A stretch of DNA of 8,306 nt from NCBI GenBank assembly GCA_003219395.1, contig QHOR01000042.1, positions 1 to 8,306 of the forward strand. The letters are read 5' to 3'. The translations under genes were made by a program, and so were the position numbers. The DNA is from Verrucomicrobiota bacterium (GTDB lineage: Bacteria > Verrucomicrobiota > Verrucomicrobiia > Chthoniobacterales > UBA10450). Positions 1 through 5,557 of this stretch are shown here, piece after piece. The notes beneath the pieces were generated by a model that worked only from the letters and a program-made list of their open reading frames with translations, did not search any database and had not been told where the DNA came from. Within the stretch, counting starts at the first letter, position 1; each line of letters begins with the position of its first letter.

Positions 1-59
1 CGCTGCGCGGCTTCCATGTCAATCACGGCCCGCCCGACTAATTGACTTGCTTTAATCAT
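1..59 (-). CDS. PRC-barrel domain protein, N-terminal fragment (runs off the left edge)
   Basis: Nineteen complete codons are visible, reading MIKASQLVGRAVIDMEAAQ. The pattern K-A-S-x-L-[VI]-G-x-x-V-x-D is the typical opening strand pair of PRC-barrel domains, small beta-barrels found in ribosome-maturation, photosynthetic and stress-associated proteins. The ATG at 59 is preceded by a strong purine-rich Shine-Dalgarno (AGGAAAGGAAG, 67-77) seven bases upstream, which supports a true start. It lies 18 bases after the stop of the 137-residue gene, so it is probably the third gene of the same leftward operon. Only the N-terminus is in view, so the length and any extra domains are unknown. The family call rests on a short match. 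Confidence 0.6.
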   Translation of the reverse strand, partial: MIKASQLVGRAVIDMEAAQ

Positions 60-66
60 TTCCAGG

Positions 67-77
67 CTTCCTTTCCT
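67..77 (-). promoter_or_regulatory. Strong ribosome binding site for the PRC-barrel gene
   Basis: Read on the minus strand the bases are AGGAAAGGAAG, starting right after the TAA of the upstream gene and ending seven bases before the ATG at 59. It decides the start of the truncated gene at the left edge. It is clearly stronger than the sites of the two upstream genes in the operon. Confidence 0.65.
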
Positions 78-491
78 TTATACGCTCAACAGGCGGTCGA
101 AGAACGCGCGGTAACGTTGCAATGCGATGCGCAAATCTTCCGTCGAGACATCGTCGCCACGGCCCCACTGACCTTCGAGCTTTGAGCGTTCGTCGGCAAA
201 GCTACTGGCGAGTCGTTTGATGACGTCAGCCACGAGCGAGTCAGCCTGCTCGACTGCGCTGCGCGGTTCATCCACGAAGGCCGCCTGGATCTCTGTCCAA
301 TGATTGCGCAAATTCGTCGACTCGTTCTCGGGAAATAACGGCGTGGGCTTCTCGAGGTCGGCTGGCTTTCCCGTTGTTCGCGTACGTTTTTCCAAGTCCC
401 TCGCCACTTCTTCAGTGGAACTTGGCCGATCACTTCGCGTTTCACCGCCGATATTTTCCATCATCGGCTGATCAGTTTTTGTGTCATTCAT
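78..491 (-). CDS. Conserved hypothetical soluble protein, short paralogue of the upstream membrane protein
   Basis: 137 residues with no signal peptide or membrane segment. The first 60 or so residues are charged, low in hydrophobic residues and probably disordered. Residues 65-137 form the recognisable part: W65, a Q-A-x-F-V-D-E-P block (69-76), A-D-S-L-V (83-87), and the ending S-T-E-D-L-R-x-A-L-x-x-Y-R-x-F-F-x-x-L-L (116-135). The same blocks occur in order in the 186-residue upstream gene, so the two are paralogues, but about 30 residues between the A-D-x-L-V and T-E-D blocks are missing or highly diverged here. The start overlaps the upstream stop as ATGA, so translation is probably coupled. 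I know this block pattern only from uncharacterised bacterial proteins and assign no function. Confidence 0.8.
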   Translation of the reverse strand: MNDTKTDQPMMENIGGETRSDRPSSTEEVARDLEKRTRTTGKPADLEKPTPLFPENESTNLRNHWTEIQAAFVDEPRSAVEQADSLVADVIKRLASSFADERSKLEGQWGRGDDVSTEDLRIALQRYRAFFDRLLSV

Positions 492-1048
492 CGCACTTCC
501 TCTCTGTGCATTGCTGGTTGTCCTGTCTCCAGTAATTCTTCAAATAGCGAGCGATAGTGGACCATCGCCTGCCGGATATCTTCTGTTGTCGCCTCGCCGG
601 CGTTGTTGCGCAGCGCGATCTCGCGTGCCGCGCGGTAATTGCTCACCACATTGGGGTAATCCACCGAAATATCTGCCGCTCGCTGCTCGAAATCGCCCAT
701 CGGATAACCACGGGTCTGCATCAGTTCCTTCACCAGGATGTCCGCATCGGCGGCGGCCTGCGATGGCTGGTCTACGAAACGCGCCTGCGCTTTCTTCCAC
801 GCGTCGCTAAAGCGCGCCTGCTCCTCCGGCGTTAGTGAGCGAATCTCCATCCTGCGCACGCGTTTCTGGCGCGATGCCAGCTCCGCTTCCGCCTTCTGCT
901 GGTCGCCAAACTCGCTAACAGCATGCTGGTATTCAGGCCCGAACCGCTTTTGCAACTCCGCCGAGCGCCGCCTTTGCCAAACCAGGACTGCCCCCACGGC
1001 GAGGACCACTACGATAAGCACCAAAAGCAGTATTGCGGTCGTATTCAC
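488..1048 (-). CDS. Conserved hypothetical membrane-anchored protein
   Basis: 186 residues. One N-terminal transmembrane helix (about 4-24) is followed by the basic stretch WQRRR, which predicts a cytoplasmic C-terminal body. A glutamate/lysine/arginine-rich segment at about 42-70 looks helical or coiled-coil. The conserved C-terminal part begins near residue 72 (L-T-P-E-E), has F-V-D-Q-P at 91-95, then R-G-Y-P, a D-[IL]-S-V-D-Y-P block, and T-T-E-D-I-R-Q-A-M-V-H-Y-R-S-L-F-E-E-L-L near the end. The start is GTG at 1048: an in-frame TAA lies two codons upstream and no earlier start exists. No good Shine-Dalgarno is visible. It is the first gene of a leftward operon and ends in an ATGA overlap with its shorter paralogue. 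The family is conserved but, to my knowledge, uncharacterised. Confidence 0.82.
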   Translation of the reverse strand: MNTTAILLLVLIVVVLAVGAVLVWQRRRSAELQKRFGPEYQHAVSEFGDQQKAEAELASRQKRVRRMEIRSLTPEEQARFSDAWKKAQARFVDQPSQAAADADILVKELMQTRGYPMGDFEQRAADISVDYPNVVSNYRAAREIALRNNAGEATTEDIRQAMVHYRSLFEELLETGQPAMHREEVR

Positions 1049-1215
1049 TGGTTACTGGGCGCTTTTAGATTTTCCGCGCAGCCTCCACCAAGAATTCGCA
1101 AGTACCCGCGCCTTTGCGTTCATCAAAACCCAGAGAGTGCGGCTCTGTTGAAAGAAGCGACCGATCCGCTCCCCACCGGCGATGTTTTATAAGCAGCAGT
1201 AGAACACGTAAAATT

Positions 1216-1575
1216 ATGGAAACAGGTTCCGAAACAGCAGGCGGGAAGAGCAATCAAAGGGGCAGCGGCCGAGTGGATCCAGAAAAGGAAGCAGCGTATT
1301 GGCGCGAACAACATGCGAAACAACCGTACGCGAAGAACTATTCGTACGAGGAGTTCGAGCACGCGTATCGCACAGGCTACGATACGTTCTTCAGGTATCC
1401 CGGAAGAGCATTCGATGAGGTCGAAGAGTCCGTTGCGGCGGATTACGAGCAAGGCAAACCGACTTCAGCATTGCCATGGGACACAGTGCGCCCGGCGGCC
1501 AGCGCGGTCTTCGACAGACTGGGCGGCGTCATCGGCCCGCGCGATTCCGATCGCGGCATACGCGGTTCGATTTGA
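1216..1575 (+). CDS. Stress-associated small hydrophilic protein (conserved hypothetical)
   Basis: 119 residues from the ATG at 1216. The frame stays open upstream to 1114, but that extension is Arg/Ser-rich and resembles no part of the family. The body has an aromatic, acidic pattern: A-Y-W-R-E-x-H (27-33), Y-A-K-N-Y-S-Y-E-E-F (38-47), A-Y-R-T-G-Y-D (50-56), Y-P-G-R-A-F-D-E-V-E (61-70) and L-P-W-D-T-V-R-P-A-x-x-A-V-F-D-R (86-101). I recognise this as a family of small soluble proteins often found near CsbD, PRC-barrel and other general-stress genes; its biochemical role is unknown. There is no signal peptide, transmembrane segment or cysteine. The ribosome binding site is weak. It is divergent from the operon to its left and convergent with the SDR gene to its right. 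Confidence 0.75.
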   Translation: METGSETAGGKSNQRGSGRVDPEKEAAYWREQHAKQPYAKNYSYEEFEHAYRTGYDTFFRYPGRAFDEVEESVAADYEQGKPTSALPWDTVRPAASAVFDRLGGVIGPRDSDRGIRGSI

Positions 1576-1604
1576 GTGGATGCCAAATTCTTTCCATTGC
1601 GAGG

Positions 1605-1628
1605 GATTTGTGTCGGCTGACACAGATC
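1605..1628. terminator. Hairpin between convergent genes, possible bidirectional terminator
   Basis: A ten-base-pair stem (GATTTGTGTC paired with GACACAGATC, one G-T wobble) encloses a GGCT tetraloop. It lies 30 bases past the stop of the rightward stress gene and 25 bases past the stop of the leftward SDR gene. Neither strand has a T-run after the stem, so it is not a classical intrinsic terminator. It may instead protect 3' ends of both transcripts or end transcription with help from a factor. Confidence 0.5.
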
Positions 1629-1652
1629 AGTCACACTCAACTTCGTTAGCTG

Positions 1653-2657
1653 TTACGGCTGTCCGGATCCTCCGGCCGCGCCGTACACCTGACCAGTGGC
1701 ATAACTCGCATCGTTAGCAGCGAGTTGAACGTAAATCGATGCGAGTTCAGCTGGTTGACCCGGCCGGCCGAGTGGAGTTTTGCCGCCGAATCCCTTCAAA
1801 TGTTCCATCATCGCGCCGCCGCTGACCTGCAATGGCGTCCAGACCGGCCCGGGTGCCACACCGTTCACGCGAATGCCTTTTGGCGCCAGTTGTTTCGCAA
1901 GCGATCGCACGTAATTCGTGGTCGCGGCTTTCGTCATCGCGTAATCGTAGATATCGGGCGAGGGATCTGTCGCCTGCTCGGAAGTCGTTCCGATGATCAC
2001 TGAACCGGGCGGCATATGTGGCATGGCTGCTTTGATGATCCAGAACGGCGCATAAATATTCGTCTTCATGGTGGCGTCGAAATCTTCGGTCGTGAGATCG
2101 AGAATCGACTGCCGTGCCTGTTGCCGCCCCGCATTGCACACCACAATGTCGAGCCCACCAAGTTGCTGCACTGCGTCGGCCACAAGTTTGTTGCAAAAAT
2201 CTTCGTCGCGCAGATCGCCTGGGATGGCGACCGCTTTGCGTCCGGTTTCCTTCATCAACGCGATGACCTCGTCGGCGTCAGGCTGTTCGGTTGGAAAATA
2301 GTTGATCGCAACGTCTGCGCCTTCGCGCGCATACGCGATCGCGGTGGCGCGACCCATCCCGGAATCGCCTCCCGTGATCAGCGCCTTCCGGCCTAACAAA
2401 CGGCCCGAGCCTTTATAACTTTTTTCACCGTGGTCCGGTCGCGGATCCATTTTGCCTGCCAGACCCGGCCACGGCTGCGATTGCTCTTTGAACGGCGGTT
2501 TTGGATATTTGTTTTTTGGATCTTCTAATTTCTGCGTTGTCATAGCTTCCTGTTTTTCCTGCGTCGCAAACGTGCGCGAACCTTCCAGCGCCACGATACC
2601 GGCTGCGCCAAGCCCGGCGATGACCCGGCGGCGAGTGATCCCATTTTCTTCGCTCAT
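1653..2657 (-). CDS. SDR-family NAD(P)-dependent oxidoreductase with Tat signal (YghA / general stress protein 39-like)
   Basis: 334 residues. The N-terminus carries a twin-arginine signal (T-R-R-R-V-I-A at 8-14, then a mildly hydrophobic Gly/Ala stretch to about 25), suggesting folded export. A Pro/Lys-rich linker (about 47-75, with P-K-P-P-F and D-P-R-P-D-H-G-E) is typical of the YghA/GSP39 subgroup of classical short-chain dehydrogenases. The Rossmann core follows: cofactor motif T-G-G-D-S-G-M-G-R (95-103), N-A-G (175-177), N200, catalytic S226, and Y239-x-x-x-K243. P-G at 269-270 and a C-terminal G-G-S-G-Q-P complete the fold. All catalytic residues are present, so it should be active, reducing or oxidising a small carbonyl or alcohol; the substrate cannot be told. 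The ATG at 2657 has no clear Shine-Dalgarno. Confidence 0.93.
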   Translation of the reverse strand: MSEENGITRRRVIAGLGAAGIVALEGSRTFATQEKQEAMTTQKLEDPKNKYPKPPFKEQSQPWPGLAGKMDPRPDHGEKSYKGSGRLLGRKALITGGDSGMGRATAIAYAREGADVAINYFPTEQPDADEVIALMKETGRKAVAIPGDLRDEDFCNKLVADAVQQLGGLDIVVCNAGRQQARQSILDLTTEDFDATMKTNIYAPFWIIKAAMPHMPPGSVIIGTTSEQATDPSPDIYDYAMTKAATTNYVRSLAKQLAPKGIRVNGVAPGPVWTPLQVSGGAMMEHLKGFGGKTPLGRPGQPAELASIYVQLAANDASYATGQVYGAAGGSGQP

Positions 2658-2918
2658 AATTTGGATGTGTTAGGCGGTGTATTTCACACTGTCGCCGGCC
2701 GCGGCGTTGTCCCTGGCTCCGGTCACACGATTCTCGCCGTCCAAGCGCGAGGAAACGTGCGGTTCCATATTAAAGAAACGATTGCCACGCGCCTGATGGC
2801 CGCAGAGATGGAGACCGCAAGCGCATGAGCTCGCTTGTGATTTGCACATCAGGAAAGCGAGCAATCCACCTCGATTTTCGCGAGCGAATTTTGACCTGAG
2901 GGTTAGATTGCAACCAAA

Positions 2919-3260
2919 ATGAATATGGAGAGCGACGGCCCACCGAAGCTCGACAATATTATCTTCGGTGAAATCGAGGTGCTCCTCGCCGAGAAGCGCA
3001 CTGCGCTTGCTTCGCTCCGCACCGGTATCGCCGTGTTCGCCTTGCCGCTGTCCGTCCTCAGCGCTCTTATCGCGACCTCGCGGTACTACAGGATCGAGAA
3101 GGTGATGCCTCTGCTGTTGCCGTTGATACTCCTGAACGTTGGGCTGGTCGTCCTCGGCACCTGGCTGGTTTTCCGTTCAATACACCGCATTCGGCACTTC
3201 GAGCAACGGATCAAAGAACTCAGCGGAAAATATCGATCACTGGCGGAGTTCATAGAATAA
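2919..3260 (+). CDS. DUF202-like small inner-membrane protein
   Basis: 113 residues. The stretch L-L-A-E-K-R-T-A-L-A-S-L-R-T-G-I-A (22-38) resembles the signature of DUF202/YidH-type membrane proteins (A-x-E-R-T-x-L-A-W-x-R-T-G). Two hydrophobic helices follow at about 36-54 and 63-85, then a basic, amphipathic tail (R-S-I-H-R-I-R-H-F-E-Q-R-I-K-E) that probably lies along the cytoplasmic face. The function of DUF202 proteins is not established. The ATG at 2919 is chosen; a second ATG two codons later (2925) is equally possible. The best purine stretch (GAGGG, about 15 bases upstream) is rather far away. The gene is divergent from the SDR gene and converges on a leftward secreted-protein gene. 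Confidence 0.7.
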   Translation: MNMESDGPPKLDNIIFGEIEVLLAEKRTALASLRTGIAVFALPLSVLSALIATSRYYRIEKVMPLLLPLILLNVGLVVLGTWLVFRSIHRIRHFEQRIKELSGKYRSLAEFIE

Positions 3261-3276
3261 CGGCGCGTACGGAAGT

Positions 3277-3293
3277 TCCGCCATGAGGGCGGA
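3277..3293. terminator. Hairpin between convergent genes, no U-tract
   Basis: A perfect six-base-pair stem, TCCGCC paired with GGCGGA, with a five-base loop. It begins 16 bases after the stop of the rightward DUF202-like gene and ends two bases beyond the TAA of the leftward secreted-protein gene. It is placed to serve both transcripts, but neither strand shows a T-run, so intrinsic termination is uncertain. Confidence 0.4.
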
Positions 3294-3295
3294 CA

Positions 3296-3607
3296 TTACC
3301 GCCATTTCGCTCGATCGAAACTTTCGCGGATCAATTCGATCGCCCAGTTGCAGAACGTGTGAGACTGCTCGCGATCGCCGTCACGAGCGTCCGGATAGAT
3401 GTTCATCGTAATCATATCCGACCACTTCTGGAGATCTTCCTGCCCTGCAGGGGTGAATTCGTGCTGATTTTTCATCGACCAGCGAGGCAAATACTCGATG
3501 CCGCCGAAGGCGAATGCGTGCTTCGCTTCCGAGCCCTGGATCTGTTGTGCATCGGGCGGGATAAACCCGAGAGCCAGCAAAGTAAGAACCGAAATGTGAA
3601 TTCTCAT
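3296..3607 (-). CDS. Small secreted protein of unknown function, possibly C-terminally truncated
   Basis: 103 residues from the ATG at 3607. The reading frame is open further upstream (to 3754), but the ATG at 3607 opens directly into a signal peptide: M-R-I-H, a hydrophobic core V-L-T-L-L-A-L-G-F, and a likely cleavage near residues 20-26. The mature part has F-G-G-I-E-Y-L-P-R-W (34-43), N-Q-H-E-F-T-P-A-G-Q-E-D-L-x-K-W-S-D-M-I-T-M-N (48-69) and D-A-R-D-G-D (73-78). From memory the N-Q-H-E-F-T-P ... W-x-D-M-[IV]-T block opens a longer secreted family of unknown role. Here only about 25 residues follow D-G-D, so the C-terminal half may be lost. It lies 50 bases downstream of a membrane-protein gene on the same strand and may share its transcript. 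Confidence 0.65.
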   Translation of the reverse strand: MRIHISVLTLLALGFIPPDAQQIQGSEAKHAFAFGGIEYLPRWSMKNQHEFTPAGQEDLQKWSDMITMNIYPDARDGDREQSHTFCNWAIELIRESFDRAKWR

Positions 3608-3657
3608 AGTTCTACCCGGGCATAATCGCGACCGGCGATCAAAGACGATGATCGCGC

Positions 3658-4026
3658 TCACGCCGTCGCAGCCGGCGGTGGAATTGGTGGAGGAACTCCG
3701 GCAGTCATGCGCTTTTGCCAACTGGCCCGATGCAGAATTAGAACGATCAACCAAACTACGAATGCGATCAGCCCGCCGGGAATCGTCACGAGCATCAACC
3801 AGCCGAGCACACCCAGCGTGTATAAAAGCTGGCCATAATCTTTTCCGTTTATGATGCAGGGATGCACTGACCCTTCATCCAGTTTGCAATTGTGGGAATT
3901 TGCGATCCACGCACATGTCATCACCGATCCTATCGGCGCAAGTGCGAATAGACCGATGACGAACAGAACGAGCCAATAAACAATCCACGGGAAACGTTTC
4001 TGAACCGGCAAAAGCGGCGGGTTCAT
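3658..4026 (-). CDS. Conserved hypothetical membrane protein, coupled to the upstream membrane gene
   Basis: 122 residues from the ATG at 4026. A longer in-frame start at 4086 exists, but the ATG at 4026 forms an ATGA overlap with the stop of the upstream gene, which favours it. Hydrophobic segments lie at about 14-40 and 65-100, the second long enough for one bent or two short helices. Between them is a loop (about 42-63) with two cysteines: N-C-K-L-D-E-G-S-V-H-P-C-I-I-N-G (46-61). Cys47 and Cys57 (with Cys38 near the helix end) could form a periplasmic disulfide. The pattern ending L-L-Y-T-L-G-V-L-G-W-L looks conserved in a family of small bacterial membrane proteins of unknown function. 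The C-terminus is proline-rich (P-P-P-I-P-P-P). Confidence 0.75.
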   Translation of the reverse strand: MNPPLLPVQKRFPWIVYWLVLFVIGLFALAPIGSVMTCAWIANSHNCKLDEGSVHPCIINGKDYGQLLYTLGVLGWLMLVTIPGGLIAFVVWLIVLILHRASWQKRMTAGVPPPIPPPAATA

Positions 4027-4325
4027 TGCCCACGATGGGCCCTGTTGAATCCGTCCGTGTAACCATTTTCGAACCCCTGGTCCCAAGTCTGCGGATTACC
4101 GGATCGCTGCTGCTTGAAATATTTCTGAGCCATCATGTTTAAATCGGCAGCGGTTGGCAGCGTTCCTGTCGGCGGCGCTTGCTCTGCTACTCTCAACCCG
4201 ATTGCATAAGCGGCGCGCTCCTCGGCGGTTCTGCCATGAGCGTAAAACGACGCAACCCCGCACACGACAAATGCCGCCATTGCCATCATTACGAAAAACC
4301 GCAGCGGGTTGAATTCTCTGGCCAT
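4023..4325 (-). CDS. Conserved hypothetical single-pass membrane protein
   Basis: 100 residues from the ATG at 4325; the frame is open a further 14 codons upstream, but that part lacks conserved character. A basic start (M-A-R-E-F-N-P-L-R) leads into one transmembrane helix (about 8-28). The soluble part has R-T-A-E-E-R-A-A-Y-A-I-G (32-43), T-L-P-T-A-A-D-L-N-M-M-A-Q (55-67) and an aromatic C-terminus W-D-Q-G-F-E-N-G-Y-T-D-G-F (81-93). The G-F-x-N-G-Y-x-D-G-F ending resembles a short glycine/aromatic repeat. The gene overlaps the next by ATGA, so both proteins are probably made in equal amounts and may act together in the membrane. Function is unknown. A GGAG lies only two bases from the ATG, so the ribosome site is poor. 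Confidence 0.72.
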   Translation of the reverse strand: MAREFNPLRFFVMMAMAAFVVCGVASFYAHGRTAEERAAYAIGLRVAEQAPPTGTLPTAADLNMMAQKYFKQQRSGNPQTWDQGFENGYTDGFNRAHRGQ

Positions 4326-4534
4326 GGCTCCAGGTGGAGATAACCACAGAGAACCACGTAATAGCAATACTTATGGAAACGCGACTGCATTTCTCGCAGC
4401 CCGAAATCGAAGCTGTAGCCAGTGGCGGCGAGCGCGGGACCGTGGCTGCGAATCTTGAGTAAAAGTCCGCACCTTACTAACAGCGTCGTTGCCGATTTGG
4501 CCTAACGAGTGCTCAGGCTTAATATTTTGTACGC

Positions 4535-4562
4535 AAAACGCGCCGAGATTGCTCCCGGCGCG
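4535..4562 (-). terminator. Rho-independent terminator for the LTPxQ secreted-protein gene
   Basis: On the minus strand a perfect seven-base-pair GC-only stem (CGCGCCG ... CGGCGCG, loop GGAGCAATCT) is followed directly by TTTT. It begins 28 bases past the stop of the leftward gene ending at 4591. This is the only clear intrinsic terminator in the window, and it isolates that gene from the membrane-protein pair further left. Confidence 0.8.
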
Positions 4563-4590
4563 AAGCTTCGATTTCGATTGGAACCAGTAA

Positions 4591-4908
4591 TCAGGTTTGT
4601 GTGTTGGTCTTCTCGCCTTTTTTGCATTGGGCTTCGAACTTAGCGTACTGCTCCGGAGTCAGGATTGATTTAGCAGACTCCATGTATTTGGCTTCACTGG
4701 CCTCGTTGCAGCCGGCTTTCTGATGCTCCGACATGGCTGCGTCCATCTTTGACTTCTGATCAGGTGTGAGATTAAGACTCGCCAATGAAACCTCACAGGC
4801 CATCTTGCTTTGATTTCCGACTTGCTTGGTGCAGTTACCGTGTTCGCCCGCGAATACTGTGGCTGCCGCAAACAGTCCCGCCGTTATTACCGCAATGAGT
4901 TTGGTCAT
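4591..4908 (-). CDS. Small secreted LTPxQ-motif, four-cysteine protein (Spy/CpxP-like at motif level)
   Basis: 105 residues with a clear signal peptide (M-T-K-L-I-A-V-I-T-A-G-L-F, cleavage near V-F-A-G at about 21). The mature part is helical and carries two L-T-P-[DE]-Q motifs (47-51 and 83-87). This motif, repeated, is the hallmark of periplasmic Spy/CpxP-like chaperone and metal-sensing proteins, although this protein is shorter than those. Four cysteines (26, 38, 67, 95) in an exported protein suggest two disulfides or metal binding. The C-terminus is lysine-rich. The gene stands alone: it has its own intrinsic terminator and a 72-base gap to the acetyltransferase upstream. AAAGG is visible about a dozen bases before the ATG. 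Role in envelope or metal stress is an inference from the motifs. Confidence 0.75.
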   Translation of the reverse strand: MTKLIAVITAGLFAAATVFAGEHGNCTKQVGNQSKMACEVSLASLNLTPDQKSKMDAAMSEHQKAGCNEASEAKYMESAKSILTPEQYAKFEAQCKKGEKTNTQT

Positions 4909-4980
4909 AGCAGCCTAGACCTTTACGCAGCGAACATTGTTCAAATTCTCACGCGTGTAGCGTGTCGCCGATTTCGCGTT

Positions 4981-5475
4981 CTATGTTGTTTCCCGTTTGT
5001 AAATAACCATGCCGCGCGCCTGGTAGTTGGATAATGCAGCGGGGTGATCGAAATTGCAGGTATGCACCCAGACACGATTGATCGAAGGTGAGCTTCGCCA
5101 CGCTTCTTCGATCGCGTTCGTTAACAAGGCTCCTCCCAGTCCCCGGCCAATAAATTCCGGCAACAGACCAAAGTAGGCGATCTCAACGCCGTCTCGATGG
5201 TCGCGGCGTAGTTCGTAATAGCCTGCCAGCGACTGTTCGTAATATGCGGCAAAGGTCCGCAGCTCCGGTGCAAGCCCATATTCTTTCCATTGTTCGTCGC
5301 TCCACATGCGCTTGTCGTTCCACGACCACATCTGCCCGACGGCAAGGTAAAGATCCCGATTGAATCGCCAGTCGTGTTCGGTTTTCTCCTCGATGTGAAA
5401 ATGCCCGTCCGCGCATCGCTTTGGACGAAGCTGGTCGAGCGAATGCATCTCAAGATAAATTGTAACGATGGACAT
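4981..5475 (-). CDS. GNAT-family N-acetyltransferase
   Basis: 164 residues from the ATG at 5475; a GTG directly before it (5478) is the alternative start, and neither has a clear Shine-Dalgarno. The central acetyl-CoA site is motif A: E-I-A-Y-F-G-L-L-P-E-F-I-G-R-G-L-G-G-A-L-L (98-118), containing the [RQ]-x-x-G-x-[GA] pyrophosphate loop as G-R-G-L-G-G. Motif B follows as W-V-H-T-C-N-F-D-H-P-A-A-L-x-N-Y-Q-A-R-G-M (136-156), where N-Y contacts the thioester region in GNATs. The N-terminal half (W36, W50-S-W, W58) is the acceptor-specific part. The family is widespread and the length is normal; the acceptor, a small molecule or a protein, is not known to me. It is cytoplasmic and divergent from the MsrB-like gene across an 82-base gap. 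Confidence 0.92.
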   Translation of the reverse strand: MSIVTIYLEMHSLDQLRPKRCADGHFHIEEKTEHDWRFNRDLYLAVGQMWSWNDKRMWSDEQWKEYGLAPELRTFAAYYEQSLAGYYELRRDHRDGVEIAYFGLLPEFIGRGLGGALLTNAIEEAWRSSPSINRVWVHTCNFDHPAALSNYQARGMVIYKRETT

Positions 5476-5557
5476 CACGCCTGAAGAAATCTGAACTGCT
5501 TCGTTTCACATCATTTTACCGGCGTTTTTCAAATCTGCCTGTTCCGTCTTGACGGAC

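Noticed and set aside
1148..1192. TTGAAA (1148-1153) and TTATAA (about 1187-1192) upstream of the stress-associated gene as a promoter
   Set aside because: The boxes are more than 30 bases apart, far from the 16-18 expected for a housekeeping promoter, so I do not call it.
2670..2768. Leftward 32-codon frame (ATG at 2768; a TTG extends it to 2864) ending 12 bases before the SDR start
   Set aside because: No Shine-Dalgarno, no recognisable motif, and the composition is ordinary. It could be a leader peptide, but nothing in the sequence supports translation.
4373..4462. Rightward 29-codon frame in the 265-base gap between the two membrane genes and the LTPxQ gene
   Set aside because: No ribosome binding site and no known pattern; such a length is expected by chance. 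The rest of the gap holds only the terminator at 4535-4562.
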